Shown piece by piece: positions 52,556 to 61,810 of a stretch of 64,000 nucleotides of DNA. The DNA comes from Pseudomonas sp. DTU12.3 (lineage in GTDB: Bacteria; Pseudomonadota; Gammaproteobacteria; Pseudomonadales; Pseudomonadaceae). Location of the stretch: assembly GCF_004124275.1 (NCBI RefSeq), contig NZ_CP027218.1, positions 5,105,001-5,169,000 on the forward strand, read 5' to 3'. Both the position numbers and the translations under genes were made by a program. A model generated the notes under the pieces. The model was not told the origin of the DNA and did no database searches. It saw nothing but the letters and a program-made list of their open reading frames with translations. Position 1 is the stretch's first letter; each line of letters opens with the position of its first letter.

Positions 52556-53525
52556 TATGCCGGACGATCGCCTGCAACAGGCGATGAAGCTGGTGCTGCT
52601 CGCGCTGCTGCCGGGGCTGCTCGCGCTGTTCTGGTTGTACGGTTGGGGCGTGCTGATCAACCTGATGCTCTGCGTTGGCACGGCGCTGATCGTCGAAGTC
52701 GGTGTCGCACGACTGCGTCAGCAACCGTTGCAGCCCACGCTGAGCGATGGCAGCGCGGTGGTCAGCGCAACATTGCTGGCCGTGGCCCTGCCGGCTTATT
52801 GCCCTTGGTGGCTGACAGTGACCGCGATCGCCTCAGGTCTGCTGTTCGGCAAGCACTTGTACGGTGGCATCGGCAAGAATCCGTTCAACCCGGCCATGCT
52901 TGGTTTCGCCCTGATCATGGTGATGTTCCCGCAACCGATGACCCATTGGCCCGCGCACGGCTTGGATCTGCTCGCCGCCGTGCAGCAGGTGTTCAATCCG
53001 GCTCAGGCGCCGGATGCGTGGGTGCAGGCCACTGCTCTGGACAGTCTGCGCATCAACAAGAGCCTGACCATGGACGAGTTGTTCGCCGGCAATTCGGCGT
53101 TCGGTCGCTTCGGTGGGCGCGGTGTGGAATGGATCAATCTGGCATTTCTCGCCGGCGGAGTGTTTTTACTGCAACGGCGGGTCGTCGCCTGGCACGCGCC
53201 GGTCGGCATGCTCGCCAGCCTGTTTGTCGTCAGCCTGTTGTGCTGGAACGGCTCGGGATCGGACTCGCATGGTTCGCCACTGTTTCACCTGATGAGCGGC
53301 GCGACCATGCTGGGCGCGTTCTTCATCATTACCGAACCGGTCTCCGGCGCTAAAAGCGCACTCGCCCGCCTGCTGTTTGGTGTCGGCGTCGGCTTGCTGA
53401 CTTATCTGATTCGCACATGGGGTGGCTACCCGGACGGGGTGGCGTTTGCGGTGCTGCTGATGAATCTTTGCGTGCCGGCACTGGAAAGGTTCGCCGCCAC
53501 GCGACAGGCGCAGGTGACCCCATGA
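52542..53525 (+). CDS. rnfD: RnfD/RsxD-like flavin membrane subunit
   Basis: This is a 327-residue protein with about eight to nine membrane segments, slightly shorter than usual RnfD (about 350). Family blocks GGIGKNPFNPAMLG (about residues 108-121) and HLMSGATMLGAFFIITEP (about 249-266) are present. The region corresponding to the covalent FMN threonine reads DAWVQATAL (Thr164), a variant of the usual DxxSGATPL. The ATG at 52542 with AGGTG 8 bases upstream overlaps rnfB by 14 bases; an ATG at 52557 is an alternative. There is no rnfC gene before it, although rnfC normally separates rnfB and rnfD. Confidence 0.85.
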   Translation: MSPLDMPDDRLQQAMKLVLLALLPGLLALFWLYGWGVLINLMLCVGTALIVEVGVARLRQQPLQPTLSDGSAVVSATLLAVALPAYCPWWLTVTAIASGLLFGKHLYGGIGKNPFNPAMLGFALIMVMFPQPMTHWPAHGLDLLAAVQQVFNPAQAPDAWVQATALDSLRINKSLTMDELFAGNSAFGRFGGRGVEWINLAFLAGGVFLLQRRVVAWHAPVGMLASLFVVSLLCWNGSGSDSHGSPLFHLMSGATMLGAFFIITEPVSGAKSALARLLFGVGVGLLTYLIRTWGGYPDGVAFAVLLMNLCVPALERFAATRQAQVTP

Positions 53526-54127
53526 ATCGCACCGCAAATATCGCCATCGTGCTGGTCCTGACGATCATCGGCGTCAGCGTGACCTATCTGCTGCAACGCG
53601 CCAATGCACCGCAGATTACCGCCGAACAGCGTCGACTCGACAATCGCAAATTGCTCGATGTGCTCCCTGCCGAAACCTATGACAATCAACCGCTGGAACA
53701 ACCGCTGTCGCTGGTCGATAGCGCTTTGGCGCATAGCCAGCTGAACGGCGCTTATCGCGCCACCAAGGCTGGACAACCGGTTGCGCTGTTGTTGCGCAGT
53801 GAAGCCCAGGGTTACGCCGGCAGCTTCGAACTGCTGATTGCCGTTGATACCGGCGGCAAGCTGATTGGCGTGAAAACCCTCAGGCAAAACGAAACTCCGG
53901 CACTCGGCGGACATCTTGGCGACTGGCCGAACGCCTGGCTGCAAGCGTTTACCGGCAAGTCACGCGAAGATCCCACTGATAACGGCTGGGCGCTGAAAAA
54001 GGATCAGGGCCAATTCGACCAGATGGCGGGTGCGACCATTACCTCGCGTGCGACGATCAATGCCATCCACGATGCCTTGCGCTACTTCGATGAGCATCGC
54101 GCAGCCTTGCTGGGGAGTGGTACATGA
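53522..54127 (+). CDS. rnfG: RnfG/RsxG-like periplasmic flavoprotein subunit
   Basis: This is a 201-residue protein with one membrane segment near the N-terminus (about residues 6-24) and a periplasmic FMN domain. The flavin-accepting motif reads DQMAGATITSRA (Asp166 to Thr172); the threonine is kept though the usual Ser/Thr two before Ala is Ala169. It overlaps rnfD (ATGA) and rnfE (ATGA). Flavin attachment would need ApbE/Ftp, which is not in this window. Confidence 0.85.
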   Translation: MNRTANIAIVLVLTIIGVSVTYLLQRANAPQITAEQRRLDNRKLLDVLPAETYDNQPLEQPLSLVDSALAHSQLNGAYRATKAGQPVALLLRSEAQGYAGSFELLIAVDTGGKLIGVKTLRQNETPALGGHLGDWPNAWLQAFTGKSREDPTDNGWALKKDQGQFDQMAGATITSRATINAIHDALRYFDEHRAALLGSGT

Positions 54128-54705
54128 ACACATCAGCGCAGCTGTCGAACTCAATGGTGCTGGTGCTCCTGCTTGGCACCAGCCACTCGCTCGCCGGCGC
54201 ATCAGGCATGCTGTTGATGTCGCTGCTGGTGGTGGGCGTCTACGGCTTGTGCATGTCACTGCTGCGCCCGCACCTGACGCCCCTGAGCGTATTACTGAGC
54301 AGCGTGGTACTCGCCGCCGCCCTGACCAGTTGCGCCGACACACTGGCGCAACGCTGGTCTGTGCAATGGCATCAGGCATTCAGTCTGTATATCGGCCTGA
54401 TCGCTCTGCAGTGCGTGGTGCTGGAACATAATGGCTTCTTTCGCCAATCGCTGACCCGGCGCCTCAAACTCGGGATTCAGTTCGCCGGGCTCATGGTGAT
54501 ACTCGCGGCGCTGCGTGAAATCGCCGGTCATGGCAGCCTCGGTGGTGATCTGTCGGAACACTGGCGTGGGTTGCTGATTCTCAGCGAAGGGGTGCATTGG
54601 CTGACGCTGGTTCCCGGCGCACTGATTTTACTGGGGCTGCTGCTCGCAGCCCGTCAGGCGTGGACGCGCCCGAACTCTATATCGAAGGAAACGCATCGCC
54701 CATGA
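54124..54705 (+). CDS. rnfE: RnfE/RsxE-like membrane subunit with one cluster cysteine lost
   Basis: This is a 193-residue six-segment membrane protein, paralogous to RnfA. Alignment by eye puts the usual first cysteine (GLCPLLA) at Ser20 in GTSHSLA; the second is retained as Cys97 in LIALQCVVLEHNG. With the two RnfA changes, three of four ligands of the intramembrane cluster are missing. It overlaps nth by ATGA. Confidence 0.85.
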   Translation: MNTSAQLSNSMVLVLLLGTSHSLAGASGMLLMSLLVVGVYGLCMSLLRPHLTPLSVLLSSVVLAAALTSCADTLAQRWSVQWHQAFSLYIGLIALQCVVLEHNGFFRQSLTRRLKLGIQFAGLMVILAALREIAGHGSLGGDLSEHWRGLLILSEGVHWLTLVPGALILLGLLLAARQAWTRPNSISKETHRP

Positions 54706-55340
54706 ATGCCGCAAAACGTCTTGAGATTTTTCGCAGACTGCATGAAGACAATCCCGAGCCAAAAACCGAACTGGCGTACTCATCGCCGTTCGAGTTGTTG
54801 ATCGCTGTGATTCTTTCGGCGCAATCGACCGACGTGGGCGTCAACAAGGCTACGGCCAGGCTTTTCCCGGTAGCCAATACGCCAGCAGCGATTCATGCCT
54901 TGGGCGTCGAGGGTCTGTCCGAATACATCAAGACCATCGGCCTGTACAACAGCAAGGCAAAAAACGTCATAGAGACCTGCCGCTTACTGGTCGAACGCCA
55001 CGGCAGCGAGATTCCTCAAACCCGTGAAGAGCTGGAAGCCCTGCCCGGTGTCGGGCGCAAAACCGCGAACGTGGTGCTCAATACCGCTTTTCGCCAGCTG
55101 ACCATGGCTGTCGACACGCACATCTTCCGCGTCAGCAATCGCACCGGCATTGCACCCGGCAAGAATGTCGTCGAAGTGGAAAAGAAATTGATGAAATTTG
55201 TGCCCAAGGATTACCTGCTCGATTCCCACCACTGGCTGATTTTGCATGGACGTTATGTGTGCCTGGCGCGCAAACCCCGCTGCGGCAGCTGCCGGATCGA
55301 GGATTTGTGCGAGTACAAGGACAAAACTTCAGACGATTGA
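54702..55340 (+). CDS. nth: Endonuclease III
   Basis: This is a 212-residue DNA glycosylase/AP lyase that removes oxidised pyrimidines. It has the helix-hairpin-helix with LPGVGRKTANVVLN (about residues 114-127; catalytic Lys in GRKTA), the catalytic Asp in AVDTHIFRV, and a [4Fe-4S] set CX6CX2CX5C at the C-terminus (CLARKPRCGSCRIEDLC). It is the last gene in the rnf unit, as in most gammaproteobacteria, and its start overlaps the rnfE stop. Confidence 0.95.
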   Translation: MNAAKRLEIFRRLHEDNPEPKTELAYSSPFELLIAVILSAQSTDVGVNKATARLFPVANTPAAIHALGVEGLSEYIKTIGLYNSKAKNVIETCRLLVERHGSEIPQTREELEALPGVGRKTANVVLNTAFRQLTMAVDTHIFRVSNRTGIAPGKNVVEVEKKLMKFVPKDYLLDSHHWLILHGRYVCLARKPRCGSCRIEDLCEYKDKTSDD

Positions 55341-55446
55341 GTAACTATTAGGTTTTTGTATCTATCGATTGAAAAAATCTTTTTTACCAGCCGCTGTATT
55401 GTCGATATAAGGAGCGCCAAAGGCAGTCTTAGCCGGGAGTTAACCT

Positions 55447-55626
55447 ATGAGTACCGATAAAGAGCAATTGGACGTAGAAGACGATTTTGCTGCCGCTGAG
55501 ACCGATGACGCAGAACCAGTGGTCGAGGTGGCAAAAACCAACCTCAGCAAACGCCGCACTATCGACAATCTGCTAGAGGAGCGCCGATTGAAAAGACAAT
55601 TGGCCGATTACGATTTTGATCTTTGA
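55447..55626 (+). CDS. PA3496-family small acidic/basic protein
   Basis: This is a 59-residue protein with an acidic first half (STDKEQLDVEDDFAAAE) and a basic second half (NLSKRRTIDNLLEERRLKRQ) ending YDFDL. Its size, features and position after nth match PA3496, which is annotated as a putative envelope integrity protein. AAGGAGCGCC further upstream belongs to the leader; GGGAG lies 7 bases before the ATG. A terminator follows closely. The function is unproven. Confidence 0.75.
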   Translation: MSTDKEQLDVEDDFAAAETDDAEPVVEVAKTNLSKRRTIDNLLEERRLKRQLADYDFDL

Positions 55627-55632
55627 CACCTG

Positions 55633-55659
55633 AAGCCTCCCGAAACGGAGGCTTTTTTC
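55633..55659 (+). terminator. Intrinsic terminator after the PA3496-like gene
   Basis: agcctcc/ggaggct stem followed by tttttt. Confidence 0.9.
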
Positions 55660-55713
55660 TGTCCGTTGCACGCTGGTATTGATCGGCCCACCACCCCTTC
55701 GCTGAAAATACAC

Positions 55714-56340
55714 TCAGACAAGTCCATTACGCTGTGCCAGCTCGATCAGATCAACCAGCGAACGGGCATTGAGTTTCAACAGCAATCGAGTCTTGTAAGT
55801 ACTCACGGTCTTGTTACTGAGAAACATGCCATCGGCAATTTCCTTGTTGGTCTTGCCCCGGGCCAATTGCTGCAACACCATCATTTCGCGCCCTGAAAGA
55901 CGATCGACCATATCAGCTTCGCTGGCATTCCCCAGGCTGGTGCGTACTGTGTGCAATGCCTGATTGGGAAAGTAACTGTAACCGGACAGTACCGCCTTGA
56001 TGGCGCTCAGCAATTCAGTCAAATCCTGTTGTTTGCAAACATAGCCCGCAGCGCCAGACTGCATGCAACGCATTGAAAAGTGCCCCGGTGCCTGGGAAGT
56101 CAACACGAGGACTTTCATTGGCATGGCAGTCGAAGCCAGACGCGCAATAACCTCCAGACCATCAAGCTTGGGTATGCCAATATCCAGAATGACAATATCC
56201 GGCATTTGTTCGCGCGCAAGTTGCAGGGCATCTACACCATTATCCGTCTCTGCAATAACTTCGTAGCCATGACGTTCCATCAGCATACGCACAGCAAGAC
56301 GAATGACGGGGTGATCATCCACGATCAGCACTTTATTCAT
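55714..56340 (-). CDS. Orphan LuxR-type response regulator (RocA1/BvgA-like)
   Basis: This is a 208-residue NarL/FixJ-type regulator with receiver (D53 in IVILDIGIP, DD at 8-9) and a LuxR HTH (about residues 143-206; LSGREMMVLQQLARGKTNKEIADGM in segments). It resembles RocA1/BvgA-type regulators of fimbriae or virulence genes by sequence style. No kinase gene is nearby, so a distant or hybrid sensor must feed it. The ATG at 56340 gives MNKVLIVDDHP. A weakly conserved, AT-richer region lies upstream (56341-56802). Confidence 0.8.
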   Translation of the reverse strand: MNKVLIVDDHPVIRLAVRMLMERHGYEVIAETDNGVDALQLAREQMPDIVILDIGIPKLDGLEVIARLASTAMPMKVLVLTSQAPGHFSMRCMQSGAAGYVCKQQDLTELLSAIKAVLSGYSYFPNQALHTVRTSLGNASEADMVDRLSGREMMVLQQLARGKTNKEIADGMFLSNKTVSTYKTRLLLKLNARSLVDLIELAQRNGLV

Positions 56341-56802
56341 GGGCAAGTCCAGTTTCGCTGTTCGAATTTTTAGAGCCGGCACAATAGCCTAGTCACTTGT
56401 GCCATGGCACAAGAGAGTTCCGTTGCACTCACAGCGAAAGACATTCCCTACGACAAACAAAGACTTTTCCTACAAAAATCCAGACTTCTGCAAGTGAAGT
56501 GTCACTCGGACGTGGTCTACATCCCTGCCAAGCCTTTAAAACGCCTACCGGCTAAGTCCGCGAGAACTATTGTACGGCCTGCGTTGCGATCCGTAATGTA
56601 TTGGAGAACCTTGCCCGGCGCTATCGAAGATTCCAACCCCGCAAAAACCGCATGTATTTTTCAATTAAAGTCCGTCAGCGCCTGAAACATAAACAACTGA
56701 AACAAGATACTTCTACCCAATTCTATGTTTTTAATATAAAAATGCAGATCAACTAAAAAACGAATCACAAATGCGGACAACTACATTTCATGAGTACTGA
56801 AT
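56341..56802. other. AT-rich 462-base intergenic region
   Basis: The stretch has much lower GC than the surrounding genes and holds no convincing gene. An open frame at 56404-56685 has no good ribosome site or recognisable product. It serves as divergent control region for the response regulator and the unknown membrane protein gene. The composition suggests a transferred or fast-evolving segment. Confidence 0.6.
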
Positions 56803-57510
56803 ATGATGAAATTCAAAAAGAAAATCGCCAACCCGATGACGGTAATCGTTGTATTTGCTTTTATATCCGAATCCTCTGCCGCCGTGTCGCTGCCATTCCT
56901 TGGTGATCGTGAGCGCGAGATGTACATCTGGTTCCTTATGAGCTTTCCGTTTTACTTGCTGCTGCTATTCTTCATTACATTAAACTTTAACTACCGATCT
57001 CTTTACGCTCCTTCCGACTTCGACAAGGACGACAGTTTTTTAAAGCTTTCTGTGAACGCACAGGGCAGCGAAAACGGATTGCGCAACAGTTCAACGGGAG
57101 AATCCTCGATGACCGAAAACAATACGACGGAGGCTTTCTCCAGTAACGGATTGTCTGCAGGAGAAACGGGGCTGCATCCGCCCAGTCATCCATCAGAGTC
57201 CGGTGGTGCCGGTACAGAATGTTCATGGATCGAGCATAACGTTCAATGGCCGAAACCACTGGGCACCCTACGGGTCATCGATGTGCGCCAGATGAATATT
57301 CGAATGGAGTTTGACGCCTTGCTGGAAAACTTCTCCCTTCCTGGCAAACATTCGAAAGTCATCGTGTTGCTGACCGATCCGGCGTCTGAAGTTTTGCTTA
57401 TGCAAATCATGGCGGACTTTATCCGGCAGGCAAAAAAACGCGTTGGCGCGACTCATGTGATTACTTACAACGTATGTACGCAAGCCAGCACGATTCTGAA
57501 AGCAGCATGA
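56803..57510 (+). CDS. Unknown membrane-anchored protein, 235 residues
   Basis: I do not recognise this protein. Two hydrophobic segments occur at about residues 13-33 and 41-60, then a polar, Ser/Asn/Gly-rich linker (about 80-140), then a compact soluble domain (about 145-235) of alternating beta and alpha type containing HSKVIVLLTDPASEVLLM and RVGATHVITYNV. Codon use is AT-richer than neighbours. The ribosome site is weak; a second ATG directly follows. It is divergent from the response regulator gene and might be its target. The terminator at 57537 ends it. Confidence 0.6.
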   Translation: MMKFKKKIANPMTVIVVFAFISESSAAVSLPFLGDREREMYIWFLMSFPFYLLLLFFITLNFNYRSLYAPSDFDKDDSFLKLSVNAQGSENGLRNSSTGESSMTENNTTEAFSSNGLSAGETGLHPPSHPSESGGAGTECSWIEHNVQWPKPLGTLRVIDVRQMNIRMEFDALLENFSLPGKHSKVIVLLTDPASEVLLMQIMADFIRQAKKRVGATHVITYNVCTQASTILKAA

Positions 57511-57536
57511 AACACAGGCAGTTTTTTGTAGTGGAT

Positions 57537-57578
57537 AAAAAAAGGCGGCATTGTCATAACGACAAGCCGCCTTTTTTA
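57537..57578. terminator. Bidirectional terminator (unknown gene and argG)
   Basis: ggcggc-attgtc stem with gacaa-gccgcc, A-run before and tttttt after; it can end both converging transcripts. Confidence 0.88.
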
Positions 57579-57595
57579 TTGCGCGTCTGAAGGAC

Positions 57596-58813
<1,218 letters not shown>

Positions 58814-58942
58814 GCCATCACTCCACGGGGTTCTACGGAAAGCCGAGGAGTCTACCGCCCAAACGCGATAATTTACAGAGGCGCGACAGCTTAAGACGAC
58901 AAAGCGACAGAATCTGTCGAGAGCGCGACGATGACCGGCGGG

Positions 58943-59863
58943 TCAGGAAGTCGCCGCAGTACTGGCTGGAGTGCTCGCTTGCGGTGCCGGAGTGGTGATA
59001 GGAGCCACACGCGCCAGTTTGACATTGACCCGGCGGTTTTTCGCGCGATTGGCCGCATTGGTGTTCGGCACGATGGGGTATTGCTCGCCATGGAAACGCA
59101 CGGTGATCTGCGATTCCTGAATGCCGTTGGCCTTGAAGAAGTCGACCACCGCCAGCGCCCGACGGCGCGACAGCTCACGATTGGTCAGGCGATTGCCGCT
59201 GTTGTCGGAATGGCCGTCGAGTTCGATGTGATTGACCGTCGGATCGGCCTTCATGTATTCGAGCATCACTTGCAGCCTGGCCTTGGCGGCGGCATCAAGG
59301 TCAACGCCCTCGCCGGGGAAGCCAATCTGCGACTGCTTGATCTGCTCGAAATTCTGCGGCAGCAATTTCGCCACGCAGGTCTGGTAATCGTTGAACGCCT
59401 TGCTGAACTTGACCGGCAATAAACGCACTTCCGAGACGCGGCCATCGCCCGAGGCACGGCGCACCACCGGGCTGCGTCCGTCCAGCAGACCGCTGATCAG
59501 ACCGCCGGCCTGCGACTGCGAACTGCTGAGCAAAACATTGCCGCTGCCCAGCCTGACACTGCCCAGATTGATGTCGCCACGCCCCGGCTGCCACGGCGCG
59601 GCCGCCGCCAGCAACGTCGCCGAACCACCGCCGAGCATGGCGTTGTAGGCATTCAGACGAAAGATCGCCTGCTCGCCCGCTTTGCGCACGAATTCGCCCG
59701 AGCCGAAGTCGGTGATCGGCTGGGTCAGGCGGCATTCGAACTTGTCGCCGGCGACCGTCCACTCAATGTTCTCCAGACGGGTCTGGTACGTGAGCGCCAT
59801 CGCGGGGAGGCTGGCAAACACACTGAGCAAGGCTAAATAACGCTGGCGCACGGGAGGCTCCAT
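58943..59863 (-). CDS. motY: Flagellar stator-associated OmpA-like protein MotY
   Basis: This is a 306-residue exported protein: signal peptide (cleavage after AMA, about residue 23), an N-terminal MotY domain (LENIEWTVAGDKFECRLTQPI) and a C-terminal OmpA peptidoglycan-binding domain (ELDGHSDNSGNRLTNRELSRRRA). MotY forms the T-ring that holds the MotAB/CD stators. Position beside argG and pyrC supports this over a generic OmpA protein. ATG 59863 is chosen. The C-terminal tail is rich in Ala, Thr and Pro. Confidence 0.85.
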   Translation of the reverse strand: MEPPVRQRYLALLSVFASLPAMALTYQTRLENIEWTVAGDKFECRLTQPITDFGSGEFVRKAGEQAIFRLNAYNAMLGGGSATLLAAAAPWQPGRGDINLGSVRLGSGNVLLSSSQSQAGGLISGLLDGRSPVVRRASGDGRVSEVRLLPVKFSKAFNDYQTCVAKLLPQNFEQIKQSQIGFPGEGVDLDAAAKARLQVMLEYMKADPTVNHIELDGHSDNSGNRLTNRELSRRRALAVVDFFKANGIQESQITVRFHGEQYPIVPNTNAANRAKNRRVNVKLARVAPITTPAPQASTPASTAATS

Positions 59864-60011
59864 TGGCTTCTGAAACACAAAGACCGATTCACACTATGTT
59901 TACGGCATACCTACGGGATATCGGAAGCTTCCCGCAAAACTTGATAGCGAGTGCCTGCAAGAGTCTTTTCCGGTAGCATTCGCCTCAGTTTGACCCGCCT
60001 GGAATCCCCTC

Positions 60012-61058
60012 ATGTCCGACCGCCTGACCCTGCTGCGTCCCGACGACTGGCATATTCATCTTCGCGATGGTGCCGTGTTGACCAATACCGTTGCCGATGT
60101 TGCGCGCACTTTTGGTCGCGCCATCATCATGCCCAACCTGGTACCTCCGGTGCGCAACGCCGCCGAGGCCGATGGCTATCGCCAGCGGATCCTCGCTGCC
60201 CGCCCGGCCGGCAGTCGCTTTGAGCCGCTGATGGTGCTGTACCTCACCGACCGCACCCAGCCCGAAGAAATTCGTGAAGCCAAGGCCAGTGGTTTTGTCT
60301 ACGCCGCCAAGCTGTACCCGGCCGGCGCGACCACCAACTCCGATTCCGGCGTGACCAGCATCGACAAGATTCTGCCGGCGATCGAGGCCATGGCCGAAGT
60401 CGGCATGCCGCTGTTGATCCACGGTGAAGTCACCCGTGGCGACGTCGATGTGTTCGACCGCGAAAAGATTTTCATCGATGAGCACATGCGCCGCGTGGTC
60501 GAGCGCTTCCCGACGTTGAAAGTGGTGTTCGAACACATCACCACCGCTGACGCCGTGCAGTTCGTCAACGAGGCTTCGGCCAACGTTGGTGCGACCATCA
60601 CCGCGCATCACCTGCTTTACAACCGCAACCACATGCTGGTGGGCGGCATTCGGCCGCACTTCTATTGCCTGCCGATCCTCAAGCGCAACACGCATCAGGA
60701 AGCCCTGCTCGATGCCGCCACCAGTGGCAGCGCGAAGTTCTTTCTTGGCACCGATTCGGCACCGCACGCCCAGCACGCCAAGGAAGCCGCTTGCGGTTGC
60801 GCCGGCTGCTACACCGCGTACGCTGCCATCGAAATGTATGCCGAAGCCTTCGAACAGCGTAACGCGCTGGACAAGCTCGAAGCCTTCGCCAGCCTCAACG
60901 GCCCGCGTTTCTACGGCCTGCCGGCGAACACCGATCGCATCACCCTGGTTCGTGAAGAATGGACCGCCCCGACCAGCCTGCCATTCGGCGAGCTGACCGT
61001 TATCCCGCTGCGCGCCGGTGAAAAACTGCGCTGGCGCCTGCTGGAGGAACACGCGTGA
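60012..61058 (+). CDS. pyrC: Dihydroorotase
   Basis: This is a 348-residue class II dihydroorotase of pyrimidine biosynthesis. The metal site DDWHIHLRDG (about residues 10-19), the carboxylated lysine region YAAKLYPAG (about 98-106), HGE, HIT and the GTDSAPHA motif are present. It overlaps rnt (GTGA), and the two are one unit. Confidence 0.95.
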   Translation: MSDRLTLLRPDDWHIHLRDGAVLTNTVADVARTFGRAIIMPNLVPPVRNAAEADGYRQRILAARPAGSRFEPLMVLYLTDRTQPEEIREAKASGFVYAAKLYPAGATTNSDSGVTSIDKILPAIEAMAEVGMPLLIHGEVTRGDVDVFDREKIFIDEHMRRVVERFPTLKVVFEHITTADAVQFVNEASANVGATITAHHLLYNRNHMLVGGIRPHFYCLPILKRNTHQEALLDAATSGSAKFFLGTDSAPHAQHAKEAACGCAGCYTAYAAIEMYAEAFEQRNALDKLEAFASLNGPRFYGLPANTDRITLVREEWTAPTSLPFGELTVIPLRAGEKLRWRLLEEHA

Positions 61059-61732
61059 GTGAAGACCATTTCGACGACGAACTGGACGGTCAAAGTGGCG
61101 GCGGCGGTTCCCGTCACCCGATGGCAGCACGTTTTCGTGGCTACCTGCCGGTTGTCGTCGACGTAGAAACCGGTGGCTTCAACTCGGCCACCGATGCGCT
61201 GCTGGAGATTGCTGCGACCACCATCGCCATGGATGAAAAGGGTTTTGTTTACCCCGATCACACCTACTTCTTCCGCGTTGAGCCATTCGAAGGCGCCAAC
61301 ATCGAAGCAGCGGCGCTGGAGTTCACCGGGATCAAGCTCGATCACCCGCTGCGCATGGCCGTCAGCGAAGAAACCGCGCTCACGGACATCTTCCGTGGCA
61401 TCCGCAAAGCGCTGAAAGCCAACGGCTGCAAGCGTGCGATTCTGGTTGGCCACAACAGCAGCTTCGATCTCGGCTTCCTCAACGCGGCCGTCGCGCGTCT
61501 GGACATGAAGCGCAATCCGTTCCACCCGTTCTCCAGCTTCGACACCGCGACGCTGGCCGGTCTGGCATACGGTCAAACCGTATTGGCGAAAGCCTGCCAG
61601 GCCGCCGACATCGACTTCGACGGCCGTGAAGCGCACTCCGCGCGTTACGACACCGAGAAAACCGCTGAGCTGTTCTGTGGCATCGTCAACCGCTGGAAAC
61701 AGATGGGCGGCTGGGAAGACTTCGACGACTGA
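61055..61732 (+). CDS. rnt: Ribonuclease T
   Basis: This is a 225-residue DEDD exonuclease that trims tRNA and other RNA 3' ends. Exonuclease motifs are VVDVETGGFNS (Exo I, about residues 31-41), GHNSSFDLGFLN (Exo II) and HSARYDTEKTAELF (Exo III). Its GTG start overlaps the pyrC stop, with GGAGGAA about 6 bases upstream. A terminator follows. Confidence 0.95.
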   Translation: MSEDHFDDELDGQSGGGGSRHPMAARFRGYLPVVVDVETGGFNSATDALLEIAATTIAMDEKGFVYPDHTYFFRVEPFEGANIEAAALEFTGIKLDHPLRMAVSEETALTDIFRGIRKALKANGCKRAILVGHNSSFDLGFLNAAVARLDMKRNPFHPFSSFDTATLAGLAYGQTVLAKACQAADIDFDGREAHSARYDTEKTAELFCGIVNRWKQMGGWEDFDD

Positions 61733-61761
61733 TTGATGGTTGTCGGGTAAATCCCGCGCAT

Positions 61762-61792
61762 AAAAAAACCGGCCACGTGGGCCGGTTTTTTT
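61762..61792. terminator. Bidirectional terminator (rnt and peroxiredoxin)
   Basis: ccggcc/ggccgg stem flanked by aaaaaaa and ttttttt. Confidence 0.92.
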
Positions 61793-61810
61793 GTACCTCG
61801 ACGTTGCGCC

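Noticed and set aside
52556..52600. Search for a hidden or frameshifted rnfC between rnfB and rnfD
   Set aside because: rnfB and rnfD overlap; there is no space for a gene of RnfC size and no cluster or flavin motifs were seen in other frames.
56404..56685. Open frame of 93 codons in the AT-rich gap
   Set aside because: No ribosome site, no recognisable product and overlap with probable promoter sequence.
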